From assembly GCA_036925085.1 (NCBI GenBank), contig JAUPFP010000006.1, positions 5,471,984 to 5,535,983 of the forward strand: 64,000 nucleotides of DNA, in the 5' to 3' direction. Shown here piece by piece: positions 23,767 to 35,335 of the stretch. Position numbers and translations under genes: made by a program. Every line of letters begins with the position of its first letter. Within the stretch, counting starts at the first letter, position 1. The notes beneath the pieces are model-generated. The model was not told where the DNA came from. It did not search any database and worked only from the letters and a program-made list of their open reading frames with translations. Source of the DNA: Brachycybe producta (taxonomy: Eukaryota > Arthropoda > Diplopoda > Playtdesmida > Andrognathidae).

Positions 23767-23997
23767 AGTTGTGTGGTTAATTTTTAGATTTTTTTTTTGT
23801 TTTGTTTTGTACATGCAAACTTGTATGTGTTTCTTGTCAATGAATACAGTGGTGAGAACCGGGGCTTTAGAAAAAATCATGGCACACTGCTTGGGACTCA
23901 GTGGAATAAATTTCATATTAAGAATCATTGCAAGAAATGCTTACAAGATTTTAGGACAAAATTGATGTGTTCGAGTTAAAAAGTGTTAAACTCACTT

Positions 23998-24068
23998 GCG
24001 ATGGCCGGGAATCGAACCCGGGTCAACTGCTTGGAAGGCAGCTATGCTCACCACTATACCACCATCGC
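23998..24068 (-). tRNA. tRNA-Gly(TCC)
   Basis: Minus-strand 71-base tRNA. The acceptor arm is GCGATGG/CCATCGC, the anticodon loop CTTCCAA gives UCC, and the T arm is CCCGGGTTCGATTCCCGG. The T arm holds the B box GGTTCGATTCC. A T run follows the 3' end on the minus strand (CACTTTTTAAC). It faces the pseudogene at 23709-23766, and the flanks CTGCAAGTG and CTACAAGTG are related. Confidence 0.93.
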
Positions 24069-24429
24069 CCACTTGTAGGTGTTGCCAAAATACTTAGAAT
24101 TCTGTAATTTCTCAAAAATGTAACGCTATTACCAAACGTGTATAAAAAGAAATACTACAACCAATTGTGTTCAATTATTATTGATGTTGTAGAGTATGAA
24201 ATCCTAAAAAAAAATGCAATGCTCCTACTGATGCAAAAAAGCTAGTCTGAATCGAATACACCCATAGATTGGAAGGAGCATTGTGGTTACTGTCCAAAGT
24301 TTACTGGGTACTATTATATTCAAACCAAGAGCAACACTTAAGCCTGGAAATCAGACAATCACAACAGAATATTTATTATATGAGAAAATTTTCTATAAAA
24401 AGTGAATGGAAAATTCACTAAAAATGAGT

Positions 24430-24785
24430 TAAGTCAGGGACACACGTGCAGAAACATACAACATAAAACATACAAGAAAGCCACTGTAACAAAAGAAATT
24501 CTGTTCATTTTCTTTTTCTGGTTGCATGTGATGGACACACATACAGAACAGAAATGCAACACGCCATCTATTGTGAAACATAGACAACATGTGTTCCATA
24601 GTTTTGTTTGCTTTGAGTCTATAAAAATGTTTTGATAATATCATGCAAGCTACAATCCTATGGGTTGATTTATAACAGAAAGCAGGAAAGAACAGTTCTG
24701 TTCTGTTTTTTTTTTTTTTTTGCACTTGAAAACAGAAGAATTGTCTGTTTTCTTTTTTGTATTCTGCATGTGTCTCTGGCATTAA
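24430..24785. repeat. Probable decayed foldback element
   Basis: CAGGGACACACGTGCAGAA on the left is mirrored by TTCTGCATGTGTCTCTGGC on the right. The interior has further partial inverted matches (GAAATTCTGTTCATTTTCTTTTTCTGG against CAGAAGAATTGTCTGTTTTC). Boundaries are approximate. Confidence 0.45.
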
Positions 24786-25714
24786 ACAAAACTCAAATTT
24801 TCCGTTCTTAAAATATTCCGTTCGAATTCCCACCAATCAGAAAGAAGCATGTGACATCACAAAAAACAAACAAATTGGAATTCATTTAGGCAATAAATAA
24901 AATGTTTCTTTTCTTGCTCAATAGAGGGTGCACAACTTTCCTCATTACTTTTATGTTTCTATGTGCGAATAACAGAGATACAGAAAATGAAAATGACTTT
25001 TTTTTTCCTTTTCCTGTTTTAATTTTTTTTGGCGGAATTCCGCGTGTATGTTCCAACCTTTACAGAATGCAAAATATCAGTTTTGCCAATGACGGTATAC
25101 TTTTCATTGAATAAGTGCACTTTTTGGCACTAGTAAGGCTTGAAACTTACATTGAAGTAAAAGTAACCAAATGAACACTTTTGAGTATTAATTTTTTAAT
25201 GCTGTGGTTTATATTGCTAGTTGCAAAATTTGGAAGTTTGACTTCTTTTTTTTTTCCCTTCATGTTCTGCTTATTTATTATCAGCATTTAATTAGTGGTT
25301 TTCATTGATTCGGAGAATTTTAAGTGCTTTGTTTTTAATTAAATTTTGTGGAATGTCTCACATTTTACTTTCATTTGCCCAAAAATTGAAGAAAAGTTGG
25401 AACTCACACACGAACATACTGTACACACACAGACTTCCCTTTGAGCTATTTCAGCTTATTTATGTATATATGTTCCAAGCAATTTGAGCACATTTTTTTT
25501 TTCTTCTTTTTATGAAATCCAATTAACATGTCAACGTTTTAATATCTTGTGTCATTAATCAAGCGTTTTGGTCTCCTGTATAACACGTTCATATTGAATT
25601 ATGCATAGAGAGCTCTTGTTTCAAGTACTTTATTTGGGTTTTTTTTTTGTGTAAAATTGCAGGATCTATTATTAATCAAAGTAATATTTATATCTTGCAT
25701 TTTCTCATTGTTAG

Positions 25715-25846
25715 AAAGACCGGAGCCTCCAATGGGTATAAAAGTAGTGGACCAAAGTAGCCGCATTGCACAAGTATCATGGTTAAAACCTTATGATGGC
25801 AATACTTTGATTGCTCATTATGTTGTCCAGTTCAAGAAAGTTTCTG
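25715..25846 (+). CDS. Dscam: Dscam exon: FN1, N-terminal half
   Basis: The acceptor is TTGTTAG. The donor GTGCGC is weak but is the only one that keeps phase. Phase 1 to phase 1, 132 bp. It encodes ERPEPPMGIKVVD, the FN3 Trp in VSWLKPYDGN, and the C strand IAHYVVQFKKVSG, which continues as TWSEA in the next exon. This is the first of six FN3 domains. Confidence 0.92.
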
Positions 25847-26677
25847 GTGCGCTTGTACACTCCAAACTTAATTTATTTTAAAAAGGCAAAATTACTTTGA
25901 AAAATCTCCACAAAGAGCGCTAGCATTGTTTTTATATTGACCCCATAGACCCGATGTAAAAGAAAAATGTTAATTTTTAATATACACAGTGGCGGCAATA
26001 CGTTTATTTTTCATATTTAAAGTTGTCCAATTTTGATGGTTTAAAGTGCAATGTGCACTTTAATATATGTTTATCTAGTGATAGACCGTCAAAAAATTGT
26101 TAAGTGTGCTTCTATTTAAAAAAAAAGATTTCAAAATGACGAATTTTTAACTTTTATATTAAACTTCATTGAGTACGCGCTCGTAAGAAAAATATATCCA
26201 TTAAAATGTTGGTAAATTAGTTTAAAAACCGCAAGTAAACCACAGTGAAGCCAACACATTGGCGCACGTGCTGATTTTTTTTTTGGTTTTTTAAAATTAT
26301 TTTTAGGTATTTTTACAAGCATTTTAATGCATATTTTTTTCTTATTTTTGCGTATTCAATGGAGTTTAACTTAAGAATTAAAAATTCGCGATTTTGAAAT
26401 AATTTTTTTAAAATAGAAAAACACTTGCCAATTTTTTACTGACTTGACACTTGACATATTTAAAGTACACATTGCACTTTGAACTATCAAAATGTGGACA
26501 ACTTTAAATATCAAAAATAAACATATTGCCACAACTGTGTATTTTAAAAATTAACGTATAATAGAAAAACGATGCTAGCGCTCTTTGCGGAGATTTTTTT
26601 CGAAGTAATTTTGCGATGTAGCCTCTTAATTAGCTACATATTTTATTCATAAACTTATGTGCTTTGATATGTTTCAG
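25847..26677 (+). other. Intron splitting FN1, almost wholly one hairpin transposon
   Basis: Of 831 bp, about 745 (25885-26629) are a family A element. Only 38 bp separate it from the donor and 48 bp from the acceptor. Without the element the intron would be about 86 bp, comparable with the 75-91-bp introns elsewhere in this gene. Confidence 0.85.
25885..26629. mobile_element. Long hairpin MITE, family A copy 3
   Basis: It starts GCAAAATTAC, has AGCGCTAGCATTG and CCCATAGACCCGATG in the left arm, and ends AAACGATGCTAGCGC...GATGTAGCCTCTTAA. The extreme left TTAAGAGGCTACATC is lost. Arms are imperfectly complementary with a centre near 26250. Confidence 0.82.
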
Positions 26678-26845
26678 GGACTTGGTCAGAGGCGTCTACA
26701 AACATTACAGTTCCAGGCACTGAAACAACTGTTACAGTCCAAGGCCTTCAACCTGCTACTTCCTTTCACATTCGAGTTTTTGCAGAAAATTCAGTCGGAA
26801 GTAGTGATCCTAGTGAAGCAGTTGTTGTCACTACAACTGAGGAAG
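26678..26845 (+). CDS. Dscam: Dscam exon: FN1, C-terminal half
   Basis: The acceptor is TGTTTCAG and the donor is GTATGC; phase 1 to phase 1, 168 bp. It encodes TWSEASTNITVPG, then VQGLQPATSFHIRVFAENSVG, the FN3 L.P.T.Y-like motif with Phe in place of Tyr, and SSDPSEAVVVTTTEE. It closes FN1 and leads into FN2. Confidence 0.93.
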
Positions 26846-28434
26846 GTATGCATATTTTCTTTTCTTATTCATTATAAAATAGTTGTATGTTGCGTATTGT
26901 GCAGAATTCTCGAATTGTCTGGAATGAATAATAATCTTTTAAACACAAGTCAAATGTAAGCAGGCCCGTAACTAGGTAGGTGCAACCGGTGCCCAGAACA
27001 AAGGGGTCCCTGAAATGGAACTGACAACATTTTTTTTAAATATAAAATATAATCACACAAGAATTCTTGATTGTAAAGCCACTAAAAGATTAAGTCTCCA
27101 AAAAAGGGAAAAAATACAGTCAAAATAAAACTTCAATTATGAAGCAAAAAGTTAAAAAAAAACATAAAGAGCATTAATGCTCCTTATTTTCGTCTTTTTA
27201 CAAACTGCCATAAAATGTTTCTTTTCGAATAGGACTACATTTTTGTGAAAATTTTACCATCTCATTACTTTAGTAACCCAGTTTTAATTGAACTTTTAAG
27301 TTTCTTTTTAAAGTTGCTTCTAAAATGCTAATTGCCTCAATTATTGCACAAATGGTAAAAAATAAATTTAAAACTGTCTGCATGTAATAATGTGTTTAGG
27401 TGTTTTTATTTAAATTGGTAATTACGTTTGGCATCATTTTTGTGCAATTCACAATTGCAGATGATGTGGCGATCACATCTGTAAATGTGAACAAGATCAA
27501 CAGTTCTATGTTTTGTATATGTTTAAGGCGGTGATTGTTCCCAAAGGAGGTGATGTTAATTTCGCTAGGTTGATGTTATATTGGATGTATTAATTTAATT
27601 TAATAATTGTTACTCTGCAATAAATGTTAACTTTATTGATAAAAACAAAATAAATCAAAGTTACCTATTATGTGTAATGGCGCATTCACACTAGGCTAGT
27701 TTACCAGCTGTAGCCAGCTAGCAGCATAGTGTGAACTGTTACCAGCAGCTGCTTTCTCCAGCACGCTAGTGATTTTAATAGCGGCTGGTGAAGTTGAACA
27801 TGTCCAATTTTAGCAGCTACCAGCTGGTCATGTGACTCCCTTCCTGCTTCTACCAGTGTGTAACTCCACTGCTTGGGTTGGTTGTTGTTAGAGTTTGTGT
27901 TTTTGCACGACGTTGATTGGATGACTTGCACTGCTAATACCAGCAGTGACTGGAGAAGTGTGAACCCAAAGCAGCCGTTGCTTGCTGTTGCTGCTAATAG
28001 CCAGCAGCAACCAGCGGCTTGTAAACCAGCCTATAGTGTGAATGCTCCTTTAAGAAATTAGGAGAGATTTTTGCACGAGCACACACGTATTTCTGGTCAT
28101 TTATACCTAGGGTCATTCCACACTGGAATTGGCTTCCAGAGGATGCTGTGCATGGGAGGAATGTTATGATTTGGCTAATTTTTAGGGGTATTTTGAAAAG
28201 GTTCGGACGATTTCCGTAGCAATACATTGTCAACCACAGCCCGGTTACCTGCGACAACGCATTCAAACTGAAAACACTAAAAAGTGGTTTGTGTGCAAGA
28301 AAACTCTTTAAAGTTTTATGTAAACGTTGATAATTTCAGCTCTGTACATAAAAATTATGAGTACCTATGTCAAACGTTTCACGTCAAACGTAAAAAATTA
28401 ATTAATTTGCCGTTTTGCAAATTAAATTTTTCAG
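26846..28434 (+). other. Intron between FN1 and FN2 (1.6 kb)
   Basis: It contains a CAGGCCCGTAACTAGG-type repeat start near 26961 and a MITE at 27678-28053. The rest is AT-rich, with no recognised coding. Confidence 0.7.
27678..28053. mobile_element. MITE with GGCGCATTCACACTA ends
   Basis: The left end GCGCATTCACACTAGGCTAG and the right end CTATAGTGTGAATGCTCC are inverted copies. The interior is rich in CCAGCAGC/GCTGCTGG motifs in both orientations, giving strong fold-back potential. Confidence 0.65.
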
Positions 28435-28505
28435 CTCCGTCTGGTCCACCACAAGATCTTCAGACCAAAGTGATTAACTCGCAGACTGTTCACGTGACGT
28501 GGAAG
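28435..28505 (+). CDS. Dscam: Dscam exon: FN2, N-terminal part
   Basis: A short 71-bp exon. The acceptor is TTTTCAG and the donor is GTGAAT; enters in phase 1 and leaves in phase 0. It encodes APSGPPQDLQTKVI and the FN3 core Trp in VHVTWK. The following intron is only 76 bp. Confidence 0.92.
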
Positions 28506-28581
28506 GTGAATTGATACGTGTAATTTGTTGTATTATTTTATTGTACTAACAAATAATTTTGTTTTGTATAATTTCTCATAG

Positions 28582-28825
28582 CCTCCTAAGAAGGATATGT
28601 GGAATGGGGTCATTCGTGGCTATCACGTCGGATATCGTAAGACGGATTCGACGGAACCTTTCATATACAAGACGGTGGAGAGCCATAACAGCGGTGGAAA
28701 TGAACACAGCGTAGAATTGAACGACTTAAAGAAATTCACGAAATATGCCATCATAGTGCAAGCATTTAACCATATTGGTTCTGGACCAAAGTCTGAGGAG
28801 ATTGAACTGTCCACCGAGGAAGATG
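28582..28825 (+). CDS. Dscam: Dscam exon: FN2, remainder
   Basis: The acceptor is TCTCATAG and the donor is GTAAAA; phase 0 entry, phase 1 exit, 244 bp. It encodes PPKKDMWNGVIRGYHVGYRK, a hallmark of Dscam FN2 (N G.I.GY..GYR). ELNDLKKFTKYAIIVQAFN and GSGPKSEEIELSTEED follow. Confidence 0.95.
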
Positions 28826-29139
28826 GTAAAAAAAAACTTCTTTCTGTATTTTATTAATCGTTATTTTTCTGTGTATTTTTGGTTGTTCTTTGCAATGTTG
28901 TTCAGATTATAGTAATCATTAGAGTTATATGATTTGTATGTGGTAAAACATGTTGAATATGCATGAGTTTATCTAATATAAAATTAGTGAACTATAGATT
29001 ATATGCAGTAAAAGCATGGAGATATACGTAATAAGTAACAAAGATAAACCGAACAGAAATTGATATTTTTAAGAACCCTATTTGAAGAACAATATGGAAT
29101 GTTTTCATAAACGGGCGCAATGTCAAACAAAATTATTAA

Positions 29140-29312
29140 TGTTTGGTTGCACATCTATCTGATAAAAGTTCATTTATATGAAGTTAACTGATTTTTAATA
29201 GTTTTAATTATATTAATGACTTATTTTAAGTTTTAAAAATTGTTTTGGTAATCGTTGGGCAAGTCTTGACAATATTTTAAAAAGAAATTTCTGTAGGTAA
29301 TGGTCTCTTTAA
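29140..29312 (+). repeat. Right half of TTAAAGAGACC-type MITE (family B, copy 3)
   Basis: It runs from CATCTATCTGATAAAAG through TAATCGTTGGGCAAGTCTTGAC to TAATGGTCTCTTTAA, matching the right half of complete family B copies. The left half is missing. Confidence 0.75.
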
Positions 29313-30599
29313 CTGTTTTTTCATTGTACAACTACTATGGGCATGGTCACGTGAAGGCACTATGGCATACACTAAGGCACTACACTATGATGGTAGTGCC
29401 GCCCTAGGAGCACAATTTATAACTAAAAAGTTAAAACCTATTGGTCCCAACTTAAAACATTGAAACACCCTGTTTTAATGAGTCTCAGTAAACAGTTCTT
29501 TTTTATGTTGGAACTCAGTTCCGATTTTTCAAGTTCAAGAGCCAATATTTTCTTTTCGAAACATTCAGTAACATTCTTTATAACTGCTTCACCAAACAAA
29601 ACATGCAAAACATCAAAATCTTATCCCTAGTAATTAGTTGAATTTGTTACAAAAATTATAATTGCATACATAATGAAGAGAAATATTTATTTATTGTGGC
29701 GTGAATCAGTGAGACTACAGTAGTAGTAGAAATTCAACGGAATGATAGAAAAAGTCCACTGTTTCACGACCAATTATTATCTTCCACGTCGTTAAATGTT
29801 TATAACGATAATAAGTTAAACGTTTAGGATGTAATGGAAAATTAATCCATTGCACAAACGTCACCCCTTTAATTGTCAAGACCTGGGAATTCAAACGGAA
29901 ACCAAATTTTCTGCTTAATTTAAATGACTGCACTGCATAAAGCACATATAGAGAGGACGAAGTTGTTTGTATGCAATGCAAGCAATTGTGACTGGGTGTT
30001 TTCTGTAGCTGTTTAAAAATGAATAATTTGTAGCAAGTGCCTTATCATCAGTTTAATTTAAAAAAAGAAAAATAATTTAATTTAAAACCAGCTGCATTGC
30101 ACGGTGTAACTCGGTTAATTATGTAAGCCAGACATGGAACAACATCAATGATGAAATCGCATCTCATAAGCCAGGCTGGGAAATTTGAGAACTTTTTCGA
30201 AACAACAAAAGTTTCTGGTTACATTAGAATATTTGCATATTAGTAACTTTTTTTTCCTCCCCAAAAAAATCAGTATTTTAATTTTGACTGCAAGTAACTG
30301 CATGCATTCAAAATTAAAATCCTGATTTTTTGAGAAAAAAAAAAGTTTTATTTCCTAATTTTCTAAAGGCTCTCTGGAACTTTTTTTTTCTAAAAAAGTG
30401 TCATGTTTTGAAGATCCTCAAATAATGTTAAGGCCTTCCTAGAGCTTACCTAACTTGTCTCCGATAAATATATCTGAAAAACAAATCAAGGGTTCTGTTT
30501 GGGCTGTACTTCCTATATTAGTCCACCAAAAGTTCTGAAATCATGAATGCAATCTAGTGAGAGAGGATGATAGAACATCTGGTCGGTGGGCGGTCATTA

Positions 30600-31110
30600 A
30601 AAGCCTAGATACACCTCCATTTTGTTGTTTTGAGCAGACGGCGATGAGATCGACATAGGAGTGTTACTGCATGGTGTTACTAAAATTTGCAAGACATAGT
30701 CTCACAATCGTTCAATGAAGATACATTAAAGTGCAAGATACAATAGAAAGTATTGTGCATTAAGTGGTTGCTTTATATAAATTTTGAAAAGGTCCTTCTA
30801 TTTTTAAATAATGCTTAAAATGTTACGTTTTTTCTCTCCATGTTAAATCCTGTAGACCCAAAAAACCCTCCCACAAAAGTTTGAAGAAATCTCGTTAAAA
30901 ACGATTTAGAACAATAACCAAAAAATTAGCACGTGCATTAATGCATTGGCTTCACGTTGCTTAGCACGTGCAATTATTTTTCTATTAATTATTATGTGAC
31001 TTCAAACCTGACGAAAAAACGTTTAAAAACCATTTTTATATCAAAAACGATCGCAGCGGCGGAATTCAGAAAAACTTTTTCAACTAAACGCTATATATAG
31101 TCTCTTAAGT
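30600..31110. repeat. Diverged foldback repeat
   Basis: Central TTAGCACGTGCATTAATGC and GCTTAGCACGTGCAATTA flank TTGGCTTCACG, a centre like that of family A hairpins (GCACGTGC, TTGGCTTCACTG). The outer end CTATATATAGTCTCTTAA resembles the family A terminus. It is probably a related, older element; boundaries are approximate. Confidence 0.4.
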
Positions 31111-31744
31111 GTTTGAGCTACCCTTCTACTTTCTAAAATACTTTCTAGTTTTAATCCTAAAAACCGATCCACGTCAATCTTGACAAAAAACAAAGCAGAA
31201 ACTCAGTGTTTCGAGACAAATTGAGCACAATACTAAAACATTTCTGCGACTTTTATGTTTTTTTTTGTCTGCAGTGTCATGAACTACTGTATATTTATGT
31301 GTTGGTAAACATGAAATGGTTAGTGTTTTGTCTCAGTACTATGCAACAATTTGTCACCTGTCTGTGCAGTGTGGACAGTTAGTGTTAAAAACAACAACAG
31401 AACGGTTGTGTATTTTACGTAGAACAGCTATAGAAACAAAACAAACAAAAAAAAAAAACAATTTGTTTATGTCACAAATTTGTTGTTGTTTTGTGTTGAG
31501 TACTTTGCTGGCAGTTATTTCAGATTTGTTTTATTTTCAAAATCTGTTTTTTTTTTCTTGCATTTTTATTGTGTTTTTGTCACGAAATCTCATGTTGCAC
31601 TTTGGTCAGCTTGCTGTGGAACAGGCACGCAAGACGTAATAATCAGACTTCTAAAATCAGCTGTTCATAAACTATGTCACGGGCCATTGACCCGTTATGA
31701 AACGAACGGTAGCTGTTTGTTGTGTTTGCGTATAGTGTGTGTCT

Positions 31745-31815
31745 GCGATGGTGGTATAATGGTGAGCATAGCTGCCTTCCAAGCAGTTGATCCGGGTTCG
31801 ATTCCCGGCCATCGC
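31745..31815 (+). tRNA. tRNA-Gly(TCC)
   Basis: A 71-base gene with acceptor arm GCGATGG/CCATCGC, anticodon loop CTTCCAA (UCC) and T arm CCGGGTTCGATTCCCGG. A TTTT run follows within six bases (ATTGTTTTG), suitable as a Pol III terminator. It lies in the host gene's sense direction. Confidence 0.94.
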
Positions 31816-32076
31816 ATTGTTTTGCATATATTTATTTAGTTAATGCACTCACTTTATGGTACATTTTTTATTAGTATTTTGAAGGCATATAGGAACCTAT
31901 GTTGAACAACCTAGACGAAGAGGATAAATTATAATTATTTTTATTGAACACAGAATAATCTTAGTTCTGTTATGTTTTTATAATTCATTTGCTTTGTTTG
32001 TGATATCTACATAAGAGGAAAATTTAATTTGAAGTGTTTAATAAAAATCCTATATATTGTTTTTTGTGCAAGATAT

Positions 32077-32594
32077 ATTAAGGTGGGATTTATAGATATC
32101 TATTTTACTTTTATCCCACCGGACGACGCCAACTGCAGTGGCTAATGTCAAGCGAACGGTTTTTTTTAAAAAAAAAACATTATGAAAAATTTCAGTGTTT
32201 TCAAAACTAGAATGACAAAAGATTATCTTCAAAAATAAATATTTTATAGTTCAGTTTGAAAATGGGGTCTATAAAATAGTTTTGGTTTTGGTTTTTTTCA
32301 TTGACATTTCATGAAAAATTATTTTCGCTTTTTTCAAACTGTCAGAAAAAGGATTGTTTTTAAAAATATCATCATGAAAAAAAACTTTTAGCATTATTAT
32401 CCATTATTCTAGTTTCTAAACCACTTTGAATTTTTTTTTTTTTTCGTAAGGTACCTTTCGAAAAACGTTTGCTTGAAAAATGATTTTATTTCCCTCAAAA
32501 CTGCGTGTTTAACGAAGAGACATACTATAGTCTATAGAACTTAATATCCAATGCACTGAATGCAAAATAAACTTCTATAGAGCCACCTTAAGTT
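32077..32594. mobile_element. TTAAGGTGG-ended non-autonomous element
   Basis: The ends are TTAAGGTGGGATTTATAGA and TCTATAGAGCCACCTTAA, inverted copies with TTAA at both edges. Subterminal blocks (CGACGCCAACTGCAGTGG; AAAAACGTTTGCTTGAAAA) match the diverged copy at 11370-11775. Confidence 0.6.
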
Positions 32595-32680
32595 GATTAA
32601 CCATTCGATTGTCTTTGCTAAAGAAAATTCGATCGATACAATACTTTAATTCTTCCTCGGTTATTGGTGTTTTTATTCAG

Positions 32681-32827
32681 TGCCTTCGAAGCCACCTCTC
32701 GATGTCAAATGTTCCCCTTTATCATCACAGAGTCTTCACGTGTCTTGGGAGTCTCCACCGTTACAGACTATCAATGGCGTACTACTTGGCTACAAGGTCG
32801 TCTACAAGCCTGCGGAAGAATGGTATG
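32681..32827 (+). CDS. Dscam: Dscam exon: FN3, N-terminal half
   Basis: The acceptor is TTTATTCAG and the donor is GTGGGT (weak); phase 1 to phase 1, 147 bp. It encodes VPSKPPLDVKCSPLSSQ, the FN3 core Trp in LHVSWESPPLQTING, then LLGYKVVYKPAEEWY, whose last Tyr precedes a split codon. The domain continues with DTSQPE. Dscam FN3 typically has the same S.PP...NG...GYKV.Y pattern. Confidence 0.93.
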
Positions 32828-32938
32828 GTGGGTAACAGTGTTTTTCAGTAGTTATTTAAAAGTTTATCGTTGTTTGCAGTATTATTTTCTCCACTACATA
32901 AACAGCTTATTTAGTAAGAATTGTTTTTAATAGAAATG

Positions 32939-33344
32939 AAATGGGACTTTAGAATCCGCGAATCCCGCGAAGATTTAAAAATATTCGAGAATTTGTAAAA
33001 CTCGAATCTTCGCGCTTTTTTGTCTTTCGAATCTTTCGAATTCTAACCTAGTAACCATTGACGTTCATTAACAAAAAACAAAACGGCGATTGTTGCAATT
33101 TGGGTGATTACCCAGATCACCAATATCATCACCTTGTGGCGACCCTGAGTGCCACACTGTTTTATTATTAATAGTTTAGTATTTAATATTATTTCATTTT
33201 ATTTGTATCTTCTTAATGAATAATATATGGGATTCTTATATGAAGGGTTCGAAAAACTCGAGATTCGGGAGATTAGAGGGATTCGAGAACCTTTTAGGAT
33301 TCGGATTCGGATTCGAAAAAATTTAGGATTCGTTCCACCTTTAG
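32939..33344. mobile_element. TTCGAATCC-rich MITE (family E, copy 3)
   Basis: It begins ATGGGACTTTAGAATCCGCG and ends GATTCGTTCCACCTTTA. It contains the family block CACCTTGTGGCGACCCTGAG and repeated TTCGAATC/GATTCGAA motifs near both ends. It is non-coding. Confidence 0.72.
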
Positions 33345-34143
33345 TTTTTTTAGAAATCTACCTTTAGACATTTTTTCTTCCAAAGTTTGTGCTGTTGAAA
33401 CTTGGCAAAAATGCACATAATTCTGTACCTGCAGTATTAAAAATTCTGTTCAAGCAAAATCTACATGACTAAATTTTGAAAAAGATAATAAACGCAAGAT
33501 GCACAGCCAGATCTCATTTAGTAGGCATATTCTAGATTAATTTACAGAAAAGTCATGTTGTGTAGATCTAGTTACAGTCTTCATCACAATGTAATTAATG
33601 TAACTTGATAATGTAGGTTTTTTTTTTGCGATTATCAATTTTCTACATTTTCTTTTATTAAATATTGAATGACTATAGTTTATTTTATCAGAACTTGTAA
33701 CTATGCGGCCACCAACTTCATAATGAGTTTTTCAATAATGAAATTCGAAAGATATTCGTTTTGAATCACGGTATATTGAATTTAGTTGAAAAGACTGGGT
33801 TAAATTCAATATTATGCGAGTGCAATTACCATGGTTTATATGTAGCCATTGCAAAATATGCAAATAAAAAGGAACAATGGAAATAGAACTCTTATTATTT
33901 TGCGTTTTAGAGACCAACATTAAGGAGAAACTGAACAATATTTTAGTAACGAGAAGAATGATGAATCAATCACATATGCTCGTATTCCTGTATTCTAAAA
34001 CATTGCTTCAAAATATAAAGATAAGCTTAAAACATCACCCTGGTAATTTTTTTATAACGAGTATGTGCACGATTTTTAAACTTGGCTTTGTTTAAGTATT
34101 GATTTAGCTTTTTTTTTAAAAAAAAATATAGCTATAAAAAGTA

Positions 34144-34871
34144 TTAAGAGGCTACATCACAAAATAACTTCAAAACATCTCCGCCAAGAGCACTAGCATC
34201 GTTTTTCGACTGAGCTCATAGACCCATTGTTAAAGAAAAAATGTTAATTTTTAAAATACACAATAGCAGCAATATGTTTATTTTTCATATTTAAAGTTGT
34301 TATGTGATGTTAAGTGCGGTTATATTTTTTAAAAACTTTCAAAATCGTGAATTTCTACCTCTTATGTTAAACTCCGTTGAGTACGCGCTCATAAGCAAAA
34401 AAAAAATCAATTAAAATACTCGTAAAAATACCTAAAATAATTTTAAAAAACCACAATTAAACCACAGTGAAGCCAACACATTGACGCATGTGCTGATTTT
34501 TTTGTGTTTTTTTATAATTATTTCTTCGTATTTTACGAGCATTTTAATGGATGTTTTTTTCTTATTTGAGCATACTCAATGGAGTTAGAAATTCGCAATT
34601 TTGTGATAGTTTTTAAAAAATCTAACCGCATTTACCAGTTTTTTGTCATTCTATCACTCGATCAGCATAATGCATATTTAAGGTGCACATTGCACTTTGA
34701 AAACTTAATATTGGACAGCTTTAAACATGAAAAATAAACATTTTGCCACGACTGTGTATTTTGAAAATTAACATTTTTTCTTTAACATTGGGTCTATGGG
34801 CTCAGTCGAAAAACGATGCTAGCGCTCTTTGCGGAGATTTTTCGAAGTAATTTTGCGATGTAGCCTCTTAA
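34144..34871. mobile_element. Long hairpin MITE, family A copy 4 (complete)
   Basis: It starts TTAAGAGGCTACATCAC and ends GCGATGTAGCCTCTTAA, 728 bp. The arms mirror each other through GCACTAGCATCGTTTTTCGA and TCGAAAAACGATGCTAGCGC. Both ends carry TTAA. Confidence 0.85.
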
Positions 34872-35179
34872 ACGTTTTCATAAACTTCTTATGGAAGTTT
34901 CAAATTCTCCATTTTTGACTTTGAATTCGTATATTGAACAAAATGGTCAAATAATTAAAACTTGTTCGTTTTTTTAAAAATAACGTTAAAGATATTCCAA
35001 CGTGAAAATACCGCATTCAAGTTATTCTTCGAGTATCTAAAATATTTCGTTCTTTTGAAAACTAAAAGTAATTTGAGTTTCACTACAATACTTCGTCAGT
35101 TTAAATGCATAGCAACAATATGTTTTACTCTATAGGTGACTGGACATTTATAACATAAAAAATATATTGTTTATTTCAG

Positions 35180-35335
35180 ATACAAGTCAGCCTGAAGCAA
35201 AAGTGACACCGGCTTCGAAGACGATTCTTCATGGGCTACAAAAGAATACTAATTACAGCGTTCAAGTATTAGCTTATACTCGAGCAGGAGACGGTGAACG
35301 TTGTTCGACTGTGTACTGTCGAACCCTCGAGGATG
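35180..35335 (+). CDS. Dscam: Dscam exon: FN3, C-terminal half
   Basis: The acceptor is TATTTCAG and the donor is GTGAGT; phase 1 to phase 1, 156 bp. It encodes DTSQPEAKVTPASKT, the FN3 motif LHGLQKNTNYSVQVLAYTRA, and GDGERCSTVYCRTLED. Two cysteines close to the domain end (ERC and VYC) are also seen in Dscam FN3. The donor runs directly into a (GT)n tract. Confidence 0.94.

Larger units (their letters stand above)
22534..25714 (+). other. Intron between Ig9 and FN1 (3.2 kb)
   Basis: It contains a tRNA-Gly pseudogene (plus) and an intact tRNA-Gly gene (minus) facing each other at 23709-24068. The remaining sequence (22534-23700, 24070-25714) is AT-rich. It shows an inverted-repeat-like pair, CAGGGACACACGTGCAGAAACATACAAC near 24435 and GCATGTGTCTCTGGC near 24767, suggesting another decayed foldback element at about 24430-24785. 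Confidence 0.7.
28826..32680 (+). other. Intron between FN2 and FN3 (3.9 kb)
   Basis: It contains a family B fragment (29140-29312), a diverged hairpin-like segment (about 30600-31110), a tRNA-Gly gene (31745-31815) and a TTAAGGTGG-ended element (32077-32594). No recognised coding was found in the other stretches. Confidence 0.72.
32828..35179 (+). other. Intron splitting FN3 (2.4 kb)
   Basis: It contains a family E MITE (32939-33344) and a complete family A hairpin (34144-34871). The remaining sequence (33345-34143 and 34872-35179) is AT-rich, with no recognised coding. Confidence 0.75.

Noticed and set aside
24402-24836. 77- and 135-codon frames on opposite strands
   Set aside because: Both fall on a decayed foldback repeat, and neither has a recognisable domain.
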